This document shows positions 15,494 to 23,890 of a DNA stretch of 64,000 bases, piece after piece. Where the stretch lies: the NCBI RefSeq assembly GCF_014633365.1, contig NC_068347.1, positions 30,360,116 to 30,424,115 on the forward strand. Reading direction: 5' to 3'. The stretch's first letter is position 1, and each line of letters starts with the position of its first letter. The position numbers and the translations under genes are program-made. Under the pieces are notes generated by a model, which saw only the letters and a list, made by a program, of their open reading frames with translations, was not told the origin of the DNA and searched no databases. This DNA is from Diospyros lotus. Taxonomy: Eukaryota > Streptophyta > Magnoliopsida > Ericales > Ebenaceae.

Positions 15494-15547
15494 CTGAAAT
15501 GAAAAAAAAAAAAAAAAAAAAAAAAAGGAGGATGAAAGATCTCTTAC
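15116..15547 (-). other. Predicted 5'-leader intron of the element 1 accessory gene
   Basis: On the minus strand a consensus donor AAG/GTAAGAG (15548/15547) and an acceptor after a long pyrimidine tract, ending TTTTGCGCAG (15116), would remove the poly-A/T runs (15187-15209, 15469-15493, 15504-15526) and the GC-rich repeat. This is an inference from splice signals only. Confidence 0.5.
15234..15420. repeat. GC-rich minisatellite
   Basis: Units of about 63-68 bp start with GGCAAGCC at 15234, 15297 and 15365, built from CGCG, GGCC and GAGGC blocks. It is extremely GC-rich against an AT-rich background and is bracketed by runs of 23-25 A. Confidence 0.85.
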
Positions 15548-15600
15548 CTTATGTTTCCACTCCAATAGTGTTTGTGAAGAGGGGACCATCCCCACCCCCC

Positions 15601-15609
15601 TTTTTATAG
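15601..15609 (-). promoter_or_regulatory. TATA box of the element 1 accessory gene
   Basis: Minus-strand CTATAAAAAG lies about 50 nt upstream of the predicted leader-intron donor at 15547 and about 650 nt upstream of the ATG. Confidence 0.5.
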
Positions 15610-15807
15610 AATTCTTGGAGGGCCATGGGGAGTGGGGATGAGATGTTTAGTTGGGAAGCGAGCCAACAAAGCCAATAATAGAGCTCTTTAATCTTATTCA
15701 TTTATCTTTTTGGTAAAATCTCTTTTTTTCAGGAAAAATTGAGAAGACTACTCCTTCAGCTGCCCGAGCTCCTCTCCCTCGCAGCTCAAGGAGTTGGGGG
15801 GGGCAAG

Positions 15808-16205
15808 TGATGAGGGAATATTTTACTAAGGACAAAAATACTATACTACCCTTGGAGATCTCCAATGTGGTGCCGCCACGTGCCGGCCCCAAAAAGTGCC
15901 ACGTATCACCTATATCTTCATCATTTATCTCATATTTAATTTTGAACAAGGCTGACCCAGTTAATCGAGATTCTCTCCAACGTCCGGTTCAAGACTTATC
16001 TTATCCCTTCAATGTGTGCTTTACCCCATCTTTAAATAGATATCGACTTCTACAGGTACGGATCATCTGACTACTGGTTCAATTTTCTATTTTGGGCATA
16101 TTTCTTCTACTGACTTGAGCGTCGGAGTTCTCCCGGGGGATTACAGCCCCGCCCCTGCAGGTACTTGGTTCGAGGCAGACCTCGGTGATCGGTCCAGTAT
16201 CATCA
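15808..16205 (+). repeat. 3' LTR of element 1
   Basis: A 398-bp copy of the 5' LTR, preceded by the G-rich tract GAGTTGGGGGGGGCAAG that serves as polypurine tract, and followed by ATTAT (16206-16210). The spacer to element 2 is only 131 bp and holds no gene. Confidence 0.95.
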
Positions 16206-16336
16206 ATTATCATCTCACATCATACTTAGACAGGCATTTCTTTGGGAAACTGTTGTTTAATATATCAAATTCTTTTTTTTGTTTGATAATATAAAAAGAT
16301 GAAGATAATATTTTAAAATCACATTAATTAAAATAT

Positions 16337-17037
16337 TGTTATATGTATTTCCCGCATCTCCCCGCATGGGCCAGACTCGGTCCGATAGACCGGCCCAATC
16401 ACCCAAGGCCGAGAAGGCCCGGACGACCTCGTCAAGGAAGGTCCAGCCTCCATCAAAGACCCGGAACTCGTAAAGCGAGCGTATGGCGAGCTCCCGGTAA
16501 TCCCCCAACGAGCTCGGAGCAATCGACTAACAAGCTCCTGAAATATCCTCCAGATCGCTGGGCCATCCAGGTCGCTCGCCTAAAATCTCCAGCTCGCATG
16601 AGCGGCAAAGCTGCTGAGAAGTCAGAGGTAGGGTCCGATCACTTTATCTGTAACAGCCCATGCCCCTCGTAATGAGGATCCCACTCCCGGTCTTGCGAAG
16701 GCGGTAAGAACTATTTGTCCCCCATTATACAAACACTGTATTTTTATATATTATCTAGATTGTAAAAGTCCCTCAAGAAAAATGGAAATAAAGGGGGCCA
16801 TGAGGAGCAAAGAGGGGGGACGGAGAGAAAAGGATAATCAGATACCGCCACTCTGGGAGAATAATCAGAGGGCGGCCGTGGACTAGGCATCGTTCTGGCC
16901 GAACCACGTAAAAGATTCTGGTGCACACGCTTGGAACTTTGGGGGGGGGTTCTCTTCCTTCCCTTCTCGGTATTTCTTTTGAATTGACTCACCGCGGCCC
17001 AAAACGAATCACGGTCGGCCGAAATCAAACGTCGACA
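16337..17037 (+). repeat. 5' LTR of element 2
   Basis: 701 bp, starting TGTTATATGTATTTCCCG and ending AACGTCGACA. A TATTTTTATATATTATC stretch near 16740 is the likely core promoter. Confidence 0.96.
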
Positions 17038-17058
17038 TTTTGGCGCTAGAGGAAGGGG
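17038..17058 (+). other. Primer binding site of element 2
   Basis: TTTTGGCGCTAGAGGAAGGG directly after the LTR. Part of it (GCTAGAGGAAGG) recurs at the start of gag (17080-17091). Confidence 0.75.
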
Positions 17059-17076
17059 CCGCTCTGATCAATAGCC

Positions 17077-20000
17077 ATGGCTAGAGGAAGGAATACTAGA
17101 AGTTCCGAGGCGGCGGTCGACCCGCCTGAAAATCACCACGACCGACCACGAGACTTACCACCAAATGGAGGACCCATTGCCCCGACAGCCGATACTCCTT
17201 TGCCGCCGCCCGCCGGAGACGCTCCCGGCATACCACCACGGATCCCTGTCCAGCCTACTGTCCAAATCACCGGGACAGGGACGATCCGGGACTGGCAACA
17301 GCGCCAGGAAGCATTGGAGAATACGGTAATGCAACTCGCTGACGCGGTCAGAATTCTGGCCCAAGCTCAAGCACGGGCTGTCCACGACCCACCGGCGTCG
17401 CCTCGCAGGGTCCGCCAACCGCGGGAGGAGAGACACCCACCCGCGGAAGAAGATATCGGGGATAACTACCCGTCCCCAATTCACCGCTCCCCAGTCCGAG
17501 AAAGAAGCAGGCGATCGCAAGCCCAGCAATCAGTAGGACCGGACTCAACTGTGGAAGAGCTGTATCAGAGGGTGCGACAGCTGGAGGAACGACAAGGAGT
17601 CCGCAGCCAGAATAATGGCCGTGGGGATAGGACGCCGTTCGCCAGAGAAATTGAGCTCGAACCCCTGCCCCGGAGGTTTAAGGTCCCGAGCATGCCGCAA
17701 TATAATGGGGACAGCGACCCCTATGATTACCTGGATGCGTACAACGTGCAAATGGATCTACAGACAACCAGCTCGCTGGCTAAATGTCGCGCCTTCCCAG
17801 CAATCTTAGGAGACATCCCCCGAGCTTGGTTCAGAAGCCTTCCGCCTCGTAGCATCAACAGCTGGGAGGAGTGCCAACAGAGGTTCCTTAACCAATACAG
17901 GGCTCTAAGGAGGCAGCTCGCGCCACCTTGCCACCTCGCCACCGTATTCCAGAAAGCAAACGAACCATTAAGGGATTACATCGCCAGGTTCAGGCGCGAG
18001 GTGAGCAACGTCGAGGATCCCTCGGATGAAAGTATCCTAACGGCGATCTCCGCCGGCCTCCGAAAAGACGGAAAGCTCTACGAGAGCATCTACCGAACCC
18101 CGGTCAAAGACCTGGGGGAATTCTATGAACGAGCTTCCAAGGAAATCCGATGGGAAGACGCCTTCGGGACGAAGAAGCCCGTCGGGTCGAGAGAAGAAGT
18201 TGGGGGCTCCAGCCAGAGTAAGAAAAGGCACAACGGAGACGCCGGAAGAGAAGCTCGGGGGGAGCGCTCGAGCAATGAAGTGTTCAAGCGAGCTCGGAAG
18301 GCAGAGGGAGATGAGCGACCTCATAGATCACAGCGCTTTGACAGCTACTGTGCCCTGTCAGACCCCCAAGAAAGGATCTTCGCCATCGAAAGGAACAAAG
18401 AGGAATTCGGGAAGCCCAACCCGTTAAGAACCCCAAACAAATTCCGAAACAAAGAAAAATTTTGCGCATACCACAACGAGGCGGGTCACAACACCTCGGA
18501 ATGCTGGGCCCTAAGAGACGCCATCGAAGATCTGATAAGAAGAGGTCGCTTGAAAGATTACGTGGTGCGGCCGACTAATCAACCAAGCCAGCCGCCGGTA
18601 CAGCAGCAGCCTCCCACCGACGACGACCAAGCACCGGCTGTACGAACCATCTACACGATCCATGGCGGGCCCCACCTCGCTGGTTCCTCCCACAAATCCC
18701 GCGACAAATACATACGAGAGGCCAACCATGTCTTGCTAGCGAGATCGGGCGAACAGCCGGTTCCCGCGAAGCGGCCTAGGGGTAACCCAATCCCAGAGAA
18801 GATGTTTTTCTCGGAAGAAGACGCCAGAGACGTCCATTGGCCGCACAACGACGCACTCGTTATACGAGCCCAGGTCGGCAACTCCGAAGTGCGGAGGATA
18901 ATGGTGGACACGGGCAGCTCGGTAAATGTAATGTACAGAGCATGCTTCGATCAGATGGGTTTGGGACCGGAACAGTTGGCTTCGTCCCCAGAGCCACTCT
19001 ATGGTTTCACGGGAGACGCAGTGATTCCCGTCGGTCGGATCAGCCTTCCCCTCACCATCGGGGATGCGAACCGCCAGGCCACTACTTTGGCAGAATTCCT
19101 CATAATTGACTGCCCCTCAGCATACAACGTCGTACTCGGAAGGCCGGCGATGAACGACCTGGATCTAGTGACCTCAACCAGGTCGCTTACGGTGAAATTC
19201 CCGACCCCTGACGGTGTAGGGTGTGTACGAGGCGAGCAGCACCTCGCAAGACGTTGCTATGAGGACGCCCTGAAAATGGGAGCAAAGGGAAAGAAAGTAA
19301 ATATCATCGCAAAAGTCGGCCCGCGATCAACCGGCCGATGGGAGGACCTGGATCCACGCGAGGTCGACTGCGAAAAGCCCACCGGTCCCATGGAAGAGCT
19401 CGAAGATATCTCAGTCGGCGAGGCAGACGAGGAAAGGCACCTCAAGCTAGGCAAGAGTCTAGCCCCCGAGGTAAAATCCCAACTTACAGATTTCCTTAAA
19501 GCTAACCTTGATGTATTCGCATGGAACCACGAAGATATGGTGGGAATCGCCCCAGAAGTCATGTCACACAGGCTCAACGTAGATCCAGGCTACAGGCCAG
19601 TACGCCAGAAGAGGAGGCCAATGACTCCGGAGCGTTATACCGCTCTTAAAGAAGAAGTGGACAAACTCTTGGCGAATAATTTCATCAAGGAAGCCCACTA
19701 TCCGGTCTGGGTGGCCAACCCGGTCCTAGTAAAAAAGAAAAACGGGAAGTGGAGGACCTGCATCGACTTCACCGACCTGAACAAGGCCTGTCCTAAAGAC
19801 AGCTTTCCCCTCCCCAGAATCGATCAACTCGTAGATGCAACGGCTGGTCACCGCCTCCTCAGTTTCATGGATGCCTATTCAGGCTACAACCAAATCCCCA
19901 TGAACCCAACGGACCAAGAGCACACCTCGTTCATAACCGACCGGGGGCTCTATTGTTACAAGGTCATGCCCTTTGGATTGAAGAATGCTGGCGCGACCTA

Positions 20001-22608
20001 CCAAAGGCTGGTCAATACGATGTTCGAAACACTGATCGGAAAAACCATGGAAGTATACGTTGACGACATGCTGGTAAAATCCGAGCAAGTGACGGACCAC
20101 GTTTCCGATCTAAGAGAAACGTTTGGAGTCCTCAGGAAATATCAGATGAAGCTCAACCCGCTCAAGTGCGCCTTCGGTGTAGCCTCTGGAAAATTTCTTG
20201 GGTTTATGGTAAACAACAGAGGCATTGAAGCCAACCCAGACAAAATTAAGGCTCTGCTCGACATGAGGTCGCCTATAAGAAAGAAGGAGGTGCAAAGCCT
20301 CAATGGTCAGGTCGCGGCTCTGAGCCGTTTCATTTCAAAGGCAACTGACAAGTGTGCCCCTTTCTTCGAGCTTCTAAAAAAGGAGAAAGACTTCAGATGG
20401 ACAGAAGAATGCGAGTTCGCATTCCAACAACTAAAGGAGTACATGGGACGGGCCCCGCTGCTCGCCAAACCTAAGGAGGGAGAGAGGTTGACCTTGTACT
20501 TAGGAGTATCCCAACAGGCTCTCAGCGCGGCCCTCGTTCGGGGGGAAGAAGGGGTGCAGCACCCCATTTATTACGTCTCCAAAAGCCTAATCGATGCAGA
20601 AACAAGGTACGCACCAATCGAAAAACTAGCTTACTGTCTAATAGTGGCGTCGAGGAAGCTGCGACCCTATTTTCAAGCTCATGAGATCGAAGTCCTAACC
20701 AAATACCCATTGAAACAAATCCTCCAAAAACCGGATACCTCAGGTCGTTTACTAAAATGGTCTATTGAGCTCGCTCAGTTCGACATAAAGTACAAACCAA
20801 GGACGGCGATAAAGGGTCAAGCGTTGGCAGATTTCATTGCCGAGTTTACTGGGCCAATTGACGAAGAGCCGGAAAACCTGAAAGGACCATCCTGGGAACT
20901 ATACGTCGATGGATCATCGAACGAACAAGGAGCGGGAGCCGGGGTTATGCTAATAAGCCCCGAAGGTCACAAAATCCTCTGCGCCCTGAGGTTCGGTTTT
21001 TTAGCCACCAATAATGAATCCGAGTATGAAGCCTTACTAGCAGGACTCCGCCTGGCAAAGGAAATACGAGCTGAATTCTTGGAGATCTTCAGCGACTCTC
21101 AACTAGTTGTCAACCAGGTGCGGGGAGAATACCAGGCCAGAGACACGAAGATGGCAGCATACTTACAGAAGGCACGCGAACTTCTAGCCACTTTCGAAAA
21201 ATATGAAATGCATCAAATCCCCCGTTCCCAGAACTCTCATGCGGACGCTCTGGCTCGCCTAGCAACTGCCCGGGACGCAGAATTCTTGGGGGACATACCT
21301 GTCGATTTTTTGGCCACCCCGAGCACAGAACAACGAGATGAAACGCTACTGATCACGGTGCCCCAAAACTCATGGATGACCCCCATCTTGGAATATCTGC
21401 AAGACGGGAAACTACCGGAAGACAAGCTGGAAGCACGTCGCCTGCGAGCTCAAGCCGCCCGATATTGCATCTACGATGAAAGACTGTACAAGAGGGGATT
21501 CTCAGCCCCACTCCTGAGGTGCATTGACGGCACCGACTGCCAGTCTGTGCTAGAAGAAATTCATGCAGGCCACTGCGGTAATCATGCAGGGGCACTCTCT
21601 CTGGCACAAAAGGCCCTCCGACAAGGGTTTTATTGGCCCACCGTGAAGCAAGATGCCATAGAGACGGTCAAGAAATGCGAGAAGTGCCAAAGGTTCGCCA
21701 AGGTTCCGCGAGCTCCGCCGGCCTACCTGCAGCAGATGAGCAGCCCTTGGCCCTTTGCCATTTGGGGCATGGATCTAATCGGGCCGCTGCCCACGGCTCG
21801 CGGAGGATGCAAACATGCCATAGTGGCAGTTGACTACTTCACCAAATGGGCAGAGGCCAAAGAGCTCGCACAGATCACCAGTGCGAAGACACAAGCTTTT
21901 ACATGGGATAACATAATCTGCAGATTTGGAGTGCCACAGCAAATAGTAACGGACAACGGAACCCAATTTACCAGCGAGCAATTCATCCAATTCTGCGAGT
22001 CAATGGGGATTCAAAAGAGTTTCACCGCCGTTGATCACCCCCAGGCCAATGGGCAGGTCGAAGCAGTCAACAAAATAATCAAGCAGACCCTGAAGACAAA
22101 GCTTGAGGCTAGAAAGGGGGCCTGGGTGGATGAACTGCAAACAGTGCTATGGACCTATCGAACAACAGCCCGAAGCAGCACTGGAGAAACCCCATTCTCA
22201 ATGGCGTATGGGTCGGAGGCTATGATCCCCGCTGAGAATAAAGTGGCCAGCCACCGAAGGGCCACCTTCAGCTCAGATCGCAATAACGAGCTACTGGCGG
22301 CTAATCTGGACCTGCTCGAGGAATCAAGAGATGTAGCTCGCGTGAGGATCGCAATTTATCAACAAAGAGTGGCACGATACTATAACAGGAAGGTCCGAAT
22401 CCGACGTTACAACGTCGGAGATCCGGTACTACGCCTAGTACTACCAGGAGCACGGGCGGCAAGCGATGGCACCTTAGGGCCTAACTGGGAAGGTCCATTT
22501 ATCATCAAAGAAAATTTGAATAACGGAGCATACCATCTGGCAAACATGGACGGTCTCCCTCTCCCACGAGCTTGGAACGCAGAACATCTTCGTCCTTACT
22601 TCAGATAA
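17077..22608 (+). CDS. Gag-pol polyprotein of element 2
   Basis: A single uninterrupted 1843-aa frame starting at ATG 17077 (MARGRNTRSSEAA). In order: gag core (residues about 195-365, motif RAWFRSLPP); zinc-knuckle-like CAYHNEAGHNTSEC (about 463); aspartic protease with MVDTGSS (about 608); reverse transcriptase with NGKWRTCIDFTDLN and YVDD (about 993); connection/RNase H with YYVSKSL; a second archaeal-type RNase H starting ELYVDGSSNEQGAG (about 1273); integrase zinc finger H..H..C..C (about 1494-1540); and integrase catalytic D (about 1564), D (about 1626) and E (about 1662). It has no chromodomain. The dual RNase H fits the Tat lineage. All catalytic residues I looked for are present. Gag and pol share one frame, so any gag excess would have to come from protein processing, splicing or another mechanism not visible here. 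Confidence 0.96.
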   Translation: MARGRNTRSSEAAVDPPENHHDRPRDLPPNGGPIAPTADTPLPPPAGDAPGIPPRIPVQPTVQITGTGTIRDWQQRQEALENTVMQLADAVRILAQAQARAVHDPPASPRRVRQPREERHPPAEEDIGDNYPSPIHRSPVRERSRRSQAQQSVGPDSTVEELYQRVRQLEERQGVRSQNNGRGDRTPFAREIELEPLPRRFKVPSMPQYNGDSDPYDYLDAYNVQMDLQTTSSLAKCRAFPAILGDIPRAWFRSLPPRSINSWEECQQRFLNQYRALRRQLAPPCHLATVFQKANEPLRDYIARFRREVSNVEDPSDESILTAISAGLRKDGKLYESIYRTPVKDLGEFYERASKEIRWEDAFGTKKPVGSREEVGGSSQSKKRHNGDAGREARGERSSNEVFKRARKAEGDERPHRSQRFDSYCALSDPQERIFAIERNKEEFGKPNPLRTPNKFRNKEKFCAYHNEAGHNTSECWALRDAIEDLIRRGRLKDYVVRPTNQPSQPPVQQQPPTDDDQAPAVRTIYTIHGGPHLAGSSHKSRDKYIREANHVLLARSGEQPVPAKRPRGNPIPEKMFFSEEDARDVHWPHNDALVIRAQVGNSEVRRIMVDTGSSVNVMYRACFDQMGLGPEQLASSPEPLYGFTGDAVIPVGRISLPLTIGDANRQATTLAEFLIIDCPSAYNVVLGRPAMNDLDLVTSTRSLTVKFPTPDGVGCVRGEQHLARRCYEDALKMGAKGKKVNIIAKVGPRSTGRWEDLDPREVDCEKPTGPMEELEDISVGEADEERHLKLGKSLAPEVKSQLTDFLKANLDVFAWNHEDMVGIAPEVMSHRLNVDPGYRPVRQKRRPMTPERYTALKEEVDKLLANNFIKEAHYPVWVANPVLVKKKNGKWRTCIDFTDLNKACPKDSFPLPRIDQLVDATAGHRLLSFMDAYSGYNQIPMNPTDQEHTSFITDRGLYCYKVMPFGLKNAGATYQRLVNTMFETLIGKTMEVYVDDMLVKSEQVTDHVSDLRETFGVLRKYQMKLNPLKCAFGVASGKFLGFMVNNRGIEANPDKIKALLDMRSPIRKKEVQSLNGQVAALSRFISKATDKCAPFFELLKKEKDFRWTEECEFAFQQLKEYMGRAPLLAKPKEGERLTLYLGVSQQALSAALVRGEEGVQHPIYYVSKSLIDAETRYAPIEKLAYCLIVASRKLRPYFQAHEIEVLTKYPLKQILQKPDTSGRLLKWSIELAQFDIKYKPRTAIKGQALADFIAEFTGPIDEEPENLKGPSWELYVDGSSNEQGAGAGVMLISPEGHKILCALRFGFLATNNESEYEALLAGLRLAKEIRAEFLEIFSDSQLVVNQVRGEYQARDTKMAAYLQKARELLATFEKYEMHQIPRSQNSHADALARLATARDAEFLGDIPVDFLATPSTEQRDETLLITVPQNSWMTPILEYLQDGKLPEDKLEARRLRAQAARYCIYDERLYKRGFSAPLLRCIDGTDCQSVLEEIHAGHCGNHAGALSLAQKALRQGFYWPTVKQDAIETVKKCEKCQRFAKVPRAPPAYLQQMSSPWPFAIWGMDLIGPLPTARGGCKHAIVAVDYFTKWAEAKELAQITSAKTQAFTWDNIICRFGVPQQIVTDNGTQFTSEQFIQFCESMGIQKSFTAVDHPQANGQVEAVNKIIKQTLKTKLEARKGAWVDELQTVLWTYRTTARSSTGETPFSMAYGSEAMIPAENKVASHRRATFSSDRNNELLAANLDLLEESRDVARVRIAIYQQRVARYYNRKVRIRRYNVGDPVLRLVLPGARAASDGTLGPNWEGPFIIKENLNNGAYHLANMDGLPLPRAWNAEHLRPYFR

Positions 22609-22728
22609 ATGTAATCGTTCTTGCCTATGCTCCGTCTTTTTCATTACGAATGACTTTCATGATTCTGGTCAGAATTTATGAACTTTCATTACACTTTATT
22701 CTTATTGGTATTCGATTGAATGCCCCCG

Positions 22729-23560
22729 TAACGAGGGGTCGAGAAGCCATGGTTTGCGAGCTGATGCCTAAATAACCTAGCCACGGCGCTACGGTCAACG
22801 GCTTAACCGAGCATTTACCTCGGTCCCTCCATCAGGTCGTGGTTTGCGAGCTGAGAACCAGTCATCTTGACTTTATGTCATGGTTCGGAACCTACTGAGC
22901 AACCACTTCCACAAGTAACCCCGAGCTTGGGTTCGCTAGCCGAGGTCCTTTTATCTTGGCTTAAAGCCATGGTCTGCGACCTACCTGGGTGTTCCCTCTC
23001 AGTTCAAATAAAACTTGTAGAAGCCACTGGGTGTTAGCTGAGGACGTAACCCGACCTACCTGGACACATATCCCGGCCGTACAAGTCAAACGAAATAACA
23101 AGCCATGGTGTGTTAGCTGGGGTCACTCTATGACCCGCCTGAACATATAACTTGGTGCTACAGGCTGCGCTTTCACTAGCTGGGGTCCTCCTATCTTGGC
23201 TTAAAGCCATGGTCTGCGACCTACCTGAGTGTTCGCTCCCAATTTATTGAAAACTTATTAAAGCCTCAACATGCCGGCCGAGGCCATGGCATAAGCTCAT
23301 ACCCTAGCAAACTTTGCGTATTGGACCCTATCAGCTGAGGTCCGTCTTAACTTGGCTAAAAATAAAGCATTCGCGACCTATCAGGCACATGCCCTATAAC
23401 GAGCTTCTCAGCCACCGCATGTTAGACAAGATCACAAGGCCGTCCGACTTTACATATATCTCGGGAAGGCTCTCGTTATTTCGTCAAAATATGCCGAACG
23501 GAGTTTCCTGGAAATTGCCTAGGTATGAGTGTTCGCGCTGATTATTACAACTATCATCAA
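22729..23560. repeat. Diverged tandem repeats in the element 2 spacer
   Basis: A block of about 100 bp containing CTTGGCTTAAAGCCATGG and GACCTACCTG recurs at about 22922-23025 and 23165-23265. Weaker relatives (GGTTTGCGAGCTGA and similar) lie around it. No open reading frame of note. It corresponds in position to the 50-bp array of element 1 but is unrelated in sequence. Confidence 0.65.
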
Positions 23561-23843
23561 CGAGCTAGTTAAAGAGCGTTAGTTTACGAGCTGATAAAAC
23601 TCCGGATCTACCTGGGCCTATTTTCGAACAGTTTATTATCAAGTTACATACTCAAAAGTTCCTTATCAGTGGACCTTTCAAAAATACGGGGGCTTTGTTG
23701 AAGAAATTTCAAGTTATACCGTGAAGAAGTTACTTTCATGATTCAAGAATCGTCATCAGAGATAACTTGAATTCGCGAAGAAATCTGAGGCAACGTGCAC
23801 AAAATGCCAATTTTTTTATTATTATGAGATGAAGGTCACATTA

Positions 23844-23845
<2 letters not shown>

Positions 23846-23878
<33 letters not shown>
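23846..23878. repeat. Poly-A run (poly-T on the minus strand)
   Basis: About 30 consecutive A just beyond the stop codon of the opposite-strand gene at 23891. Similar long A/T runs occur in the leader region of the matching gene in element 1. Confidence 0.9.
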
Positions 23879-23882
<4 letters not shown>

Positions 23883-23890
23883 TGGGAATC

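Larger units (their letters stand above)
6664..16205 (+). mobile_element. Ty3/gypsy Tat-type LTR retrotransposon, element 1 (defective pol)
   Basis: A 9542-bp element with 398-bp LTRs (TG...CA) and a perfect 5-bp target duplication ATTAT (6659-6663 and 16206-16210). The order is 5' LTR, primer binding site, gag-protease, broken RT-RNase H-integrase, a 50-bp tandem repeat, an oppositely oriented spliced gene, a purine-rich tract before 15808, and the 3' LTR. Integrase after RNase H places it in Ty3/gypsy. The extra RNase H domain and antisense gene fit the plant Tat lineage. I count two LTR differences in 398 positions, so insertion looks recent despite the damaged pol. Confidence 0.95.

Noticed and set aside
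16343..16672. 109-aa frame inside the LTR of element 2 (also at 27146-27565)
   Set aside because: It occurs identically in both LTRs and has no domain; it is a by-product of GC-rich LTR sequence.
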